Under the pieces are notes generated by a model. The model was given only the letters and a program-made list of their open reading frames with translations. It did not search any database and was not told the origin of the DNA. A program made the position numbers and the translations under genes. DNA of 9,475 nt from an uncultured Phycisphaerales bacterium (GTDB lineage Bacteria; Planctomycetota; Phycisphaerae; Phycisphaerales; UBA1924), in assembly GCA_937879825.1 (NCBI GenBank), contig CALFMQ010000475.1, forward strand, positions 1 through 9,475. Reading direction: 5' to 3'. Positions 1-6,871 of this stretch are shown piece after piece (position 1 is the first letter of the stretch; each line of letters opens with the position of its first letter).

Positions 1-444
1 GACGCCGTCGAGCAGTCCCGAGTGCCGGCGAGCAAACTCAAGGATGAGTCGACGCGTGGAAGCTTCGCGAACAGACACGCGTGCGATTTCGTCGTCGACA
101 AGCCAGGCGGGGAGAATGCCGAAGATCAGCCAGTTGGGGGAGACCCGACCGTAGACACACAATCGAATCAGCATTTCAGAACTCGGTTGTTGCAGCCCAC
201 GGACCATCCGCCTCACGGTCTCGGCGTTCATTCGGAGTGGCTCGGCGATGCTGGAGTAGGTGTACGGCGCACAGAGCCATGCGACGCGTTCGGACACGGT
301 GGCCAAATCCAATAGATCGGAGTCCGAGTCGGCCGAGGTCAGTTGCAAGTGTCCGGCGAGCGAGCAGGACAGATGAGGTGGGGGGGTGCCGGTCCGCCAG
401 ACGCGTGAAATGTTGTCGCAGGGAATGTTGCTTCGTCGTGACAT
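1..444 (-). CDS. Helix-turn-helix DNA-binding protein (3'-truncated by window edge)
   Basis: An open frame of 148 codons starts with ATG at 444 and has no stop before base 1, so the C-terminus lies outside the window. Residues 49-112 read as a small Xre/lambda-repressor-like helix-turn-helix domain. A first helix (SERVAWLC) precedes YTYSSIAEPL and the recognition-helix-like NAETVRRMVRG, followed by PSSEMLIRLC and VSPNWLIFG. The order ‘SYSxLA..ETVRRxxxG..xPS..FL..LC....VSxxWLL.G’ is familiar from small planctomycete regulators, so sequence-specific DNA binding is likely; the target is unknown. The N-terminal ~45 residues are Ser/Thr-rich and unrecognised. The gene starts 7 nt after the stop of the exported protein at 452-1084 and is probably cotranscribed with it. 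The nearest Shine-Dalgarno-like GGAG (458-461) is 13 nt away, longer than ideal, so coupling to upstream translation is plausible. Open plus-strand frames here are antisense shadows. Confidence 0.82.
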   Translation of the reverse strand, partial: MSRRSNIPCDNISRVWRTGTPPPHLSCSLAGHLQLTSADSDSDLLDLATVSERVAWLCAPYTYSSIAEPLRMNAETVRRMVRGLQQPSSEMLIRLCVYGRVSPNWLIFGILPAWLVDDEIARVSVREASTRRLILEFARRHSGLLDGV

Positions 445-451
445 CGCTGGG

Positions 452-1084
452 TTACCACTCCGGATCGGGATCGCTTGGAGGATCAGAGGGGGGAGGCGCC
501 GGGTCAGGGGAGACGTCCGGGGGGCCGTAGATCTCTTCGATCAGGTCCTTGAGGTACCTGAGGACATCCCAGGGCGCGAGTTCCGGCGCTCCGGACTCGA
601 GCGATACCTTTGGGAATGCCCCGCAGATCGACTCGCCATCGATCGCCATGACCATCAGCAGAACGCCGTCTGTATTGGCTGCGAGATAGAGGTCGCAATC
701 ATATGACTGCCATTGCTCGAGCAGGTCGGCGTGATCGGGTGACACTCCCAGAGCATGAAGTGAGGATGCGGCGGCCTGGTCGAGGGCGAGCTGGCCGAGG
801 AGAAAGCCGTCCGTTGCCTCCAGCCATGGGAGTTCGATCTTTGCCGATTGAAAGCCGGAAACGGTCATCCAGTCCACAAACTCGATCGAGAGCTCATCCG
901 TCTCGATCATCTCGACAACATCCCCTAGTTGAAGCGATATGGGACCTCCGGTCTCCTCGCCCGCCGATGTTCCGGTGATCGAGGCAGCGGTAAGGATTCC
1001 GAGGCAAAGCCCGATCCGGGCGTGCCTCGATCCCAACCCGAAGACTCGCGCGCAGACATCGCGCCCGCGCCGAAGTGCGTCCAT
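452..1084 (-). CDS. Exported protein of unknown function, Pro/Asp-rich C-terminus
   Basis: This 210-residue protein is not recognised. The start at 1084 is well supported by a GGAGG 7 nt upstream. Residues 1-20 are Arg-rich (RRGRD, GSRHAR). They are followed by a hydrophobic stretch at about 23-40 and a TSA-G junction near residue 41, fitting a Sec signal peptide with a long n-region. The mature part (42-186) is acidic and mixes short hydrophobic strands with helices. It contains two cysteines (130 and 154) that could form a disulfide outside the cytoplasm. The last ~22 residues are a Pro/Asp/Ser tail (PAPPPSDPPSDPDPEW), probably disordered. It lies directly upstream of the helix-turn-helix gene, in the same direction, with a 7-nt gap. 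Its 5' side faces a divergent sigma-factor gene across a spacer holding a strong dyad (1110-1145). Periplasmic or surface location is inference; no function can be assigned. Confidence 0.83.
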   Translation of the reverse strand: MDALRRGRDVCARVFGLGSRHARIGLCLGILTAASITGTSAGEETGGPISLQLGDVVEMIETDELSIEFVDWMTVSGFQSAKIELPWLEATDGFLLGQLALDQAAASSLHALGVSPDHADLLEQWQSYDCDLYLAANTDGVLLMVMAIDGESICGAFPKVSLESGAPELAPWDVLRYLKDLIEEIYGPPDVSPDPAPPPSDPPSDPDPEW

Positions 1085-1091
1085 GACAAGG

Positions 1092-1096
1092 CCTCC
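1092..1096 (-). promoter_or_regulatory. Shine-Dalgarno site of the exported-protein gene
   Basis: GGAGG on the minus strand, 7 nt before the ATG at 1084. This is near-ideal spacing and fixes the start of the 210-residue protein. Confidence 0.75.
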
Positions 1097-1109
1097 GCAG
1101 GGCGCGATT

Positions 1110-1145
1110 CAGATCAGGCGGCGCACTGTGTGCCGGCCTGATTTG
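1110..1145. promoter_or_regulatory. Near-perfect inverted repeat in the divergent spacer
   Basis: Hand folding gives an outer stem of 10 pairs (1110-1119 with 1136-1145; one G-T at 1112/1143). One bulged G follows (1135), then an inner stem of 5 pairs (1120-1124 with 1130-1134; one G-T at 1123/1131) and a 5-base loop ACTGT. The arms include ATCAGGC and GCCTGAT. It lies in the 166-bp spacer between the divergent exported-protein gene (ATG 1084) and sigma-factor gene (ATG 1251), and ends 25 nt before ATG 1084, just outside that gene's Shine-Dalgarno. No gene points into it as a terminator would require, and there is no T-run of note. An operator for a dimeric regulator, or an mRNA leader hairpin, are the two reasonable readings. 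The structure is directly visible; its role is inference. Confidence 0.6.
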
Positions 1146-1250
1146 TGCCCTTCTGCGTTACTGGCGGAGCCCGACGGCATACGGCGAGGTGAAATCCACA
1201 AGAATTCGGGTCTTGACAGCAAAAATCTGTGGAGGACACTGCACAGCACG

Positions 1251-1925
1251 ATGACAGCGATTTCGCGGACTCATGAGGCGGGAGCGCGGGATACCGACTC
1301 CCGGGGCGGGGATCTGATCGACAGGGTTCGGGCCGGGGATCGTTCCGCTGCAGCGGAGTTCGTGCTGTCATGCTGGCCGCAGATTCAATGGCGGGTGCGA
1401 CGCAAGATGAACGCACAGATGCGGCGACTCTTCGACTCGCAAGAAATTCTTTCGACGGTGGCGAGGCGGCTGGACCAGTTCGTGGTCAGTCGGTCGCTCG
1501 GGACGATCAATCGGGCGAGACTCTGGGGCCTAGTCGCGACAATCGCACAGAACGCCGTGGTTGATAAAGCGCGCATTCTGAAGCGCATCGCGCGCGTTGA
1601 GGACCTCGATCGTGAGTTCAATGAAACACTCACCAGAGGCGTTGGGGGCGGAGGCGAGGCGTCCACGAACACAGACGCAGAGTCGGCGGAACAGGTCGCG
1701 ATGCTCCTCGAACAGGTGCAAGATCCCACCGATCGATCGATCTTCAATATGTGGTTGAATGAGTTTTCACATGTCGAGATCGGTGACACCCTGGGATTGA
1801 GCCCCAAGGCCGTCGAGTGGAGGTGGCGGCGGGTCAAGTCTTCTCTTCGCGACTTTGTTCGATCTCGGCCGGGGTTTGTTGAGGCCAGGACAAATGGTGT
1901 GGCGGCGGAGCGGATCGATGATTGA
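1251..1925 (+). CDS. ECF-type RNA polymerase sigma factor
   Basis: This 224-residue protein has the two-domain sigma-70 layout. A region-2-like helical domain spans about residues 22-115 (AGDRSAAAEFV, DSQEILSTVARRLDQFV, LWGLVATIAQNAVVDKAR). A Gly/Ser/Thr-rich linker follows (129-145), then a region-4 helix-turn-helix (about 148-204) containing TDRSIFNMW, FSHVEIGDTLGLSPKAVEWR and RRVKSSL. The family would direct RNA polymerase to a specific promoter set. The frame is open far upstream (to 939), but that part has no sigma character and overlaps the divergent gene. ATG 1251 is the only sensible start, although the nearest GGAGGA (1231-1236) is 14 nt away. The stop overlaps the kinase start by 8 nt, so the two are translated from one message. 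No anti-sigma gene is present. Planctomycetes are known for ECF groups paired with Ser/Thr kinases, which fits here; the exact ECF group cannot be settled by eye. Confidence 0.9.
   Translation: MTAISRTHEAGARDTDSRGGDLIDRVRAGDRSAAAEFVLSCWPQIQWRVRRKMNAQMRRLFDSQEILSTVARRLDQFVVSRSLGTINRARLWGLVATIAQNAVVDKARILKRIARVEDLDREFNETLTRGVGGGGEASTNTDAESAEQVAMLLEQVQDPTDRSIFNMWLNEFSHVEIGDTLGLSPKAVEWRWRRVKSSLRDFVRSRPGFVEARTNGVAAERIDD
1907..1910 (+). promoter_or_regulatory. Shine-Dalgarno site of the kinase gene
   Basis: GGAG lies inside the 3' end of the sigma-factor gene, 7 nt before ATG 1918. It supports 1918 over the upstream in-frame ATGs at 1855 and 1894, the latter having only a 3-nt spacing from an AGGA. 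Confidence 0.6.
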
Positions 1926-3957
1926 GTCAACCGGCGGACACGTTGTGTCGGCACGACTCGTGCTTGACCCATCGGGCCGATCCACTCAACGCGCGTGCCG
2001 AATCTCGGATCGATGCACCGAGCGAATCGAGGCGGGCGAAGGTGTCACCCTCGATGACTATCTGGCCGAACACCCTGATCTGCTGGAAGACGATGTTGCG
2101 ATTGACGCCGCGATTTCCAGCCATCTCAGGAGCGCGGTGGCGATGGGCAGCGCGCTCGACGAGGCGGTTGAGCGGCTCGTTGCGCGGCACCCGGACCTTG
2201 AGAGCGAAATTCACAGGGCGGTGGTGTTGGATGAACTGGTTGACACGGAGGTTGAAAGCGGGACGCTCGGTGAACTGTCGCTGCCATTCTCGATCGGCCC
2301 GATGATGGCCGACGGCCGCCGGCGGTACGAGATGCGGAGTGTGATCTCAACAGGCGGGAATGCGACGGTCTTCGAAGGAGTCGACCGACTCCTGACAGAT
2401 CACGACGGGGAGGCGACCGTTGCCATCAAGGCGAGCGTGTTCGGGCACCTCGCGGACATGGCGCCGATCGAGCTGAGACGAGAGGCCACTCGCGCCAGGC
2501 GCGTCGAGCACGCCAATATTGCCCGTGTGATGGATGTTGGCTTTAGTGATGATCCGCCCTTCGGGTTCATTGTCACGGAACTGGTGACTGGTGGGACGCT
2601 GGAGTCGTGGATCGATAAGCGGATGCCGGTTGCAAGCCGTCTGGATGTTCTTTCACAGTTGGCGGCGGGTCTCGAGGCCATACACCGGGCGTGGTTGGTG
2701 CACTGTGATCTCAAGCCGTCCAATGTTCTTCTCCGCGCCGATGGTTCGGTAGCGATTGCAGACTTCGGACTGACGCTCCATCGGGATCGTCTAGACGACG
2801 CGTCGATCGGCCCTCGTGGGACGATCGCGTATTGTGCGCCCGAGCAGTTCGGGGGGCATGACGAGCAGCGACTTCCCGGTGTCGATTGCTATGCGTATGG
2901 TGCGATCGCATGGCATGCCCTCACGGGTCGGCTCCCGAACGGCGACTCGCTGGACGCTATTGCCCGTAGCCACGCGCACCCCCCAAGCGAGTCTGAACGC
3001 CGGGTGGACCTGATTGGCATCGGCGTCGATCGCGACCTGGCGTGGATAGTTGCGCGGTGCTTGGCCCCCGATCCCGGGCGACGTTACCCGAACGCGACGC
3101 CGTTAAGAGAGGATATCGATCGTTGCCTCGAGCACACTCCAGTTGTCTGGACCCGTCCGTCGTTGGCTCGCAGGGTGGGTTTGTGGCGCCGGCGCCATTC
3201 GGTGGCCTTCGCGACTCTGGTCGCGCTGGTGGTCGTGGCGACCGTTGGCGGCGTTGCTTGGTGGGACCACCAAAGCAAGGCGCAGACGATCGAGGGCCAT
3301 GAGGCCGACGCGGGCGAGCTGCGGAACGATGTCGCGAGCCGGTTGGGTGCCATGATCGACGACCTCGAAGCCCGACGGCAATACGAGACGGCGTTGGCGA
3401 CGACCTGGCTCATCGAGAAGCTGAGTGGCGAGCCAATTCTTGGAGAGGCGCTGGGAGAGTTCGCGGGTGCTGACGCCGTCCTTCAACTACTCGATCGTTG
3501 GATCAACGATTTGGAGTCCACCGGTCGCGGGAGTGAGGTCATCACACTCCTGCTTCGGACTCAGAGGGGCGTGTTCGAGGTTGACAGCAAGCGCGATATT
3601 CCGGGGGCTGACATTCGGCTCCTCGAGACCGCAGACCGTTGGGCGGCGGTGATGAATACATCCGACCCGGTGGTTCGGGATTGCAGAGCGCTCGCCGCTG
3701 CCGCCCGAGTGAAGTCCGTCTGGTTCCGGTGGGCCAGAGCCAAGGGCAAGGGCGGTTTGACGCAAGAAGAAATGACAATCCTTGCTGAGGCACGGACACA
3801 CATGCAGGACCGATTGAAGGGCGGCGATGCACCGGCGGCTGTCGGCCGTGTGTTGGAGAAGACACTTTCGCGAATGTCCGAAATGTACCCCGAGCCAAAT
3901 GCGGGCCGATCGGTCTCTTCGGCGGGGTTGCACTCGCAGGCAAGCGGCGACAGATAG
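1918..3957 (+). CDS. Transmembrane Ser/Thr protein kinase partnered with the sigma factor
   Basis: This 679-residue Hanks-type kinase starts inside the sigma-factor gene (ATG 1918; 8-nt overlap). Residues 28-120 form an N-terminal helical segment with two HPDL motifs (ERIEAGEGVTLDDYLAEHPD and LVARHPDLESE), common ahead of planctomycete kinases. The kinase domain runs about 139-405. It has a glycine loop STGGNATVF (144-152, first Gly replaced by Ser), VAIK Lys171, a likely helix-C Glu189, catalytic loop HCDLKPSN with Asp264, Lys266 and Asn269, DFG 282-284, and APE 307-309. The Arg usually before the catalytic Asp is Cys263, making it a non-RD kinase; the other catalytic residues are intact, so activity is likely. 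After RRR (424-426), one membrane helix (428-447) leads to a ~230-residue extracytoplasmic region of unrecognised, mainly helical sequence, a possible sensor. A natural substrate is the neighbouring sigma factor (inference; STK control of ECF sigma factors is known elsewhere). Confidence 0.94.
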   Translation: MIESTGGHVVSARLVLDPSGRSTQRACRISDRCTERIEAGEGVTLDDYLAEHPDLLEDDVAIDAAISSHLRSAVAMGSALDEAVERLVARHPDLESEIHRAVVLDELVDTEVESGTLGELSLPFSIGPMMADGRRRYEMRSVISTGGNATVFEGVDRLLTDHDGEATVAIKASVFGHLADMAPIELRREATRARRVEHANIARVMDVGFSDDPPFGFIVTELVTGGTLESWIDKRMPVASRLDVLSQLAAGLEAIHRAWLVHCDLKPSNVLLRADGSVAIADFGLTLHRDRLDDASIGPRGTIAYCAPEQFGGHDEQRLPGVDCYAYGAIAWHALTGRLPNGDSLDAIARSHAHPPSESERRVDLIGIGVDRDLAWIVARCLAPDPGRRYPNATPLREDIDRCLEHTPVVWTRPSLARRVGLWRRRHSVAFATLVALVVVATVGGVAWWDHQSKAQTIEGHEADAGELRNDVASRLGAMIDDLEARRQYETALATTWLIEKLSGEPILGEALGEFAGADAVLQLLDRWINDLESTGRGSEVITLLLRTQRGVFEVDSKRDIPGADIRLLETADRWAAVMNTSDPVVRDCRALAAAARVKSVWFRWARAKGKGGLTQEEMTILAEARTHMQDRLKGGDAPAAVGRVLEKTLSRMSEMYPEPNAGRSVSSAGLHSQASGDR

Positions 3958-4010
3958 CGGTCTACGCTCGGTAGGGCCTGCTCTTGTGTCGGCGACGAGG
4001 CGCAACCGCG

Positions 4011-5453
4011 TTACGGTGCGGTGAGTTGCGTGCGGAGATGTTCCAATCCCCGCTCGAGCGTGACATCATTTGATCCCGTGAGTTCGTCGAGCGAGAGCGG
4101 AACCTCGACATCAGGCACGACGCCCGTCCCGACAAAGTCTCGGCCGTCGGGGTATGTATCGCGTTTGGCGCAGATGCGCGCGGTGCCCCCGCCGGGCAGC
4201 GAGAAATACAGCGGCTGACCGGAACTTCCAAACGTTGTGCGGCCGACCGTTGTGACCTGCGGCAGTTCGTCGATAATCACGAGGAAATCTTCCGCGGCCG
4301 AAGCCGTGCGCCAGTCGGTCAGCACGACGACGGGGGCGCTTGTGTGAAAGTCGGGATTGGGCTGCCACATGGTGGCCGGTTCGCGATACCAACTCCCGCG
4401 CTCGAGCGCGTACTGGTACCTCTCGGTGTCTTTCTTGGCGAAGACCGACCACGCGAGTTCCGCCGCACGGTGCTCCCTCGTTCGCCACGCGGCACCCTGT
4501 AGGGGATGATCGGTCAGCAATCCGGCGATGAACCCGGCGACAGACGTGTCACCGCCTCCGTTGTTGCGGAGGTCGATGATGATCCCACGGGCTGCAAGAA
4601 AGTCGGCGAGGTGTCCGCCGACCGCCGCCTGAAGCCCGGCGCCGTCGCCGAATGTGTCGACTCTGAGGTAAGCGATGCCGTCCTCGAGCATCCTGAAGTC
4701 ATACGGCCGCGTCGGCTCGTGTTCGGGCACGAATGCGATCGGCTCTTCGCGAGGCCGCAGTGTGAACTCGACCGTGCGGAGGTTGCCTGCCGGGGTGCGG
4801 ATGCTGAGATGGACCGCTTCCCCGGATTGCCCCGTGATCAGTCGCTCCCCCAGCGACATGTTGTGGAGTTGTTGCGGGGAGGAAGCGCAGATGTACGGTT
4901 GGACATTTTGCCCGACATGCTCCTCGGTCGGCTGCCCGTTCACGGCGGTGATCACGCTTCCGATCGGGATCCGATCGGCGAGTTCGGCCGCGACTCTGTA
5001 CACGACAGGGCGGCCGTCGATCGGCGCGATCTTGACGGGAGCGATCCCGGCGGACTCCAGCACTCGCGGCGGCGGGAACACATTCGAATGGCCGTCGTGC
5101 AGATTGGCCATGAATCGTTCGAGTTCACGGTAGTACTCGCGGTCATTATCCAGCAGCGTAACGCGGCTCAGCGTCTCCCGGTATGCGCTGTCCCAGTCGA
5201 GATCGGGGACCTGGTCGAAGTACGCGAAGTTGTAATGGGCTTCCATCCAGACTCTGCTCACGCCTTCGACACGATCAACGAGTGTGAGTTGTTGAGCGTG
5301 TGCTCGGGAGGTGAACGCCTGGGCCAGAGTCAGCGCACAAATGGTTGCCCACTGCGAAATCCGATGCGTGCTATTGAGCGTGGAGCGGCTGTCTTTGGCA
5401 TTGCGACTCGATGCGGTTTCGACTCGTGATCGGCGTGTCAACAACAGACTCAT
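4011..5453 (-). CDS. Exported S41-family (tail-specific/tricorn-core type) serine peptidase
   Basis: This 480-residue protein has a long basic n-region (1-33), a hydrophobic core (34-48) and an AHA-QQ junction at 53/54, so it should be exported. The region after it (58-130) carries the NLHDGHSNVF motif (His122), as in S41 members with a tricorn-like histidine. A PDZ-like stretch follows (about 138-220; IPIGSVITAVNGQ). The core has GIIIDLRNNGGGD (290-302), VVVLTDWRTASAAED with the predicted nucleophile Ser385, GRTTFGSSGQP (404-414) and GTGVVPDVEV (442-451). Where CtpA-type enzymes carry the general-base Lys about 25 residues after the Ser, position 410 is Ser, so a Ser-His mechanism is more likely (inference). 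Start ATG 5453 has GAGAGGA 7 nt upstream. The gene stands alone, converging on the kinase gene across 53 bp. It probably degrades peptides or proteins in the periplasm; the substrate is unknown. Confidence 0.92.
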   Translation of the reverse strand: MSLLLTRRSRVETASSRNAKDSRSTLNSTHRISQWATICALTLAQAFTSRAHAQQLTLVDRVEGVSRVWMEAHYNFAYFDQVPDLDWDSAYRETLSRVTLLDNDREYYRELERFMANLHDGHSNVFPPPRVLESAGIAPVKIAPIDGRPVVYRVAAELADRIPIGSVITAVNGQPTEEHVGQNVQPYICASSPQQLHNMSLGERLITGQSGEAVHLSIRTPAGNLRTVEFTLRPREEPIAFVPEHEPTRPYDFRMLEDGIAYLRVDTFGDGAGLQAAVGGHLADFLAARGIIIDLRNNGGGDTSVAGFIAGLLTDHPLQGAAWRTREHRAAELAWSVFAKKDTERYQYALERGSWYREPATMWQPNPDFHTSAPVVVLTDWRTASAAEDFLVIIDELPQVTTVGRTTFGSSGQPLYFSLPGGGTARICAKRDTYPDGRDFVGTGVVPDVEVPLSLDELTGSNDVTLERGLEHLRTQLTAP

Positions 5454-5460
5454 GATCGCA

Positions 5461-5467
5461 TCCTCTC
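5461..5467 (-). promoter_or_regulatory. Shine-Dalgarno site of the S41 peptidase gene
   Basis: GAGAGGA on the minus strand, 7 nt before ATG 5453. It supports this start despite the unusually long basic leader before the signal-peptide core. Confidence 0.7.
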
Positions 5468-5686
5468 AGCCGACGTCGCACATAGTGAACGAAGTGAGCA
5501 ACGCGCAACGCCACGAGTTTCGGGCTCATTCACTTGCAAGGAGTATAGGGTGCGGCTGAGACGCGCCCCGCTGTCCGGCGGCGGCATGTGCCGAGCGATA
5601 CTGCAGGTTGTGTGGTCGGCTTGGTGATTTGACCCGACCGTTGTAGGGGATTGGCGAAGGGGGCGTCGAAGCGGAAGCTGAGGCGA

Positions 5687-5857
5687 TCAGCAGGCGGCAC
5701 CCCAGTTGGCCAGAACAAGGTTCAGGTCATCCGCATCGACGAAGCCATCGTCGTTGGTGGGATCCAGCGGCGATCCGACGCCGACCGTTGTTGCCCAGGC
5801 GCCCAGCAACGCGTTCAGGTCGTCGATATCCACGGAGCAGTCACCGTTGATATCACC
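5687..5857 (-). repeat. Dockerin-like tail-coding segment, copy B
   Basis: This segment encodes the last ~56 residues of the Kelch protein, with two 12-residue calcium-loop motifs: DINGDCSVDIDDLNALL and NDDGFVDADDLNLVL, each ending in xxW. It is homologous to the tail of the adjacent gene (6871-7059): by my hand alignment 29 of 45 residues match from the first VD to the last WG. A Cys in loop 1 and a Cys at the very C-terminus could clamp the domain. Such tails are abundant in exported proteins of Phycisphaerae; what they dock to is not established. Confidence 0.75.
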
Positions 5858-6871
5858 TGTCAGTGCCGGCGCGGCGCCCGTATAGAGACGTTCGACTGTT
5901 GCGGTGGGGCCCGAGGTGGTCATGCCTCCGATCACGTAGATGTATTGATCGTCACCCAGCGTGACGCCGAAGTCGTAGCGTGCGGTCTGAAGGGAAGGGC
6001 CGATCCTCCAAGAGGGTTCGGCGGCGCCCGGGTCCAGCACATACACGGCGCTGCTCGGTGTGCCCGGGCCGTCGCCGGTCAATCCTCCGATGAAGTAGAG
6101 ATTGCCGTCGGCGCCCAAGACAGCACGTGCATCACTTGTCGCCGCGGGCAGGGTGAGAGAGCCCAGCGTCTCCCAGGTGTTTGTCGCGATCGTGTATCGG
6201 ATGGTGTGGATGAGGCGCGGCAGCCCGAAGGATGTGTACCCGCCGAAGGCCCAGATGTGCCCGCGGCCGTCATACACCGCGGCGATCGATGAGCGGGACC
6301 ATGGCAGCCAAGCGATCTGCTCCCAGCTATCGGTGAGCGCGTCGTACCGGCTGCAGATGGACTGATTGTTGTTGCAGATATCGCAACCGCCACCGAGCCG
6401 GTAGATGCGGTGCTGGTCGTCAACGGCCAACCCGAAGTTCAGGCGCGGATTGACCAAGGATGCTTCGGCCGGGATGCCGAACGTCCCGTCGATCGGCTCG
6501 TACACGCGGCTCTCGGCCAGATCGCCCGATCCCTGAATCTCGCCGCCGAATACGAGGATCCGGCCCAGGGCATCCACACCGCCTCCTTGTCCGACGGCCG
6601 GTCCCATTCCATCGAGCGGCGCGGCCACGGTCCATGCGCCGTTCGAGAGCCGATAGACCGAGCCGTCCATATCGCCGCCGTTTACCCACGGCGCACCGCC
6701 GACCATGTACACATCCCCCTGGAACGTGACGGCGAATGTGTTTGCCTTCGGTGCGGGCATCGGTGCGGCATATTCCCACTGCCCCCGCGCCATGGAGACC
6801 ATTCCGATGGCGGCAAGAGCCGCCAGCATGATCCTTCGATCTGTTCCCTTCGTTTGATTCATGGATTGCAT
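5687..6871 (-). CDS. Exported six-repeat Kelch-type beta-propeller with dockerin-like tail
   Basis: This is a 394-residue protein when started at ATG 6871. That ATG shares its A with the TGA of the upstream gene (TGATG) and has a GGGGG 8 nt upstream. A GTG at 6886 and an ATG at 6862 are possible but have less support. A basic N-terminus, a hydrophobic core (about 14-28) and an ARG-QW junction near residue 30/31 indicate export. Six strand motifs ending in double Gly mark six Kelch blades: VYMVGG, ILVFGG, IYRLGGG, IWAFGG, LYFIGG and IYVIGG, at roughly 54-59, 105-110, 156-162, 206-211, 258-263 and 311-316. Several have the downstream Tyr/Trp pattern typical of Kelch. Blade 3 carries an odd cysteine cluster, CDICNNNQSIC. 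Residues 339-394 are a dockerin-like pair of calcium loops. Kelch propellers bind proteins or glycans, and some are oxidases; no oxidase site is evident. The ligand is unknown. It is cotranscribed with the gene at 6871-7680. Confidence 0.9.
   Translation of the reverse strand: MQSMNQTKGTDRRIMLAALAAIGMVSMARGQWEYAAPMPAPKANTFAVTFQGDVYMVGGAPWVNGGDMDGSVYRLSNGAWTVAAPLDGMGPAVGQGGGVDALGRILVFGGEIQGSGDLAESRVYEPIDGTFGIPAEASLVNPRLNFGLAVDDQHRIYRLGGGCDICNNNQSICSRYDALTDSWEQIAWLPWSRSSIAAVYDGRGHIWAFGGYTSFGLPRLIHTIRYTIATNTWETLGSLTLPAATSDARAVLGADGNLYFIGGLTGDGPGTPSSAVYVLDPGAAEPSWRIGPSLQTARYDFGVTLGDDQYIYVIGGMTTSGPTATVERLYTGAAPALTGDINGDCSVDIDDLNALLGAWATTVGVGSPLDPTNDDGFVDADDLNLVLANWGAAC

Noticed and set aside
22..530. 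Plus-strand open frames over the left end
   Set aside because: They are antisense to the helix-turn-helix gene, show no domain character, and the minus-strand frame is uninterrupted to the window edge with a recognisable domain.
1213..1240. TTGACA followed 16 nt later by GACACT as a promoter for the sigma gene
   Set aside because: The -10 matches only 3 of 6 consensus positions, and transcription would begin almost at the ATG, leaving out the GGAGGA. Probably chance.
939..1250. N-terminal extension of the sigma-factor frame
   Set aside because: It overlaps the divergent exported-protein gene, has Pro/Arg-rich shadow composition, and runs through the intergenic dyad; sigma homology begins after 1251.
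4001..4030. CGCAAC/GTTGCG pairing in the convergent gap as a bidirectional terminator
   Set aside because: Six pairs with an 18-nt loop and no flanking T or A run; it extends into the peptidase coding end.
4506..5429. Long plus-strand open frame (307 codons)
   Set aside because: It is antisense to the S41 peptidase, whose motifs are unambiguous. High-GC codon bias opens the opposite strand.
5542..5547. TATACT on the minus strand as -10 box for the peptidase gene
   Set aside because: There is no -35-like sequence at 16-18 nt; only GC-rich bases lie there. It could be real but is unsupported.
5454..5686. Spacer between the Kelch and peptidase genes, examined for small genes and RNAs
   Set aside because: Only short GC-rich frames, a tandem GCAACGC doublet and weak hairpins are seen. 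No tRNA-like or riboswitch-like pattern is recognised.
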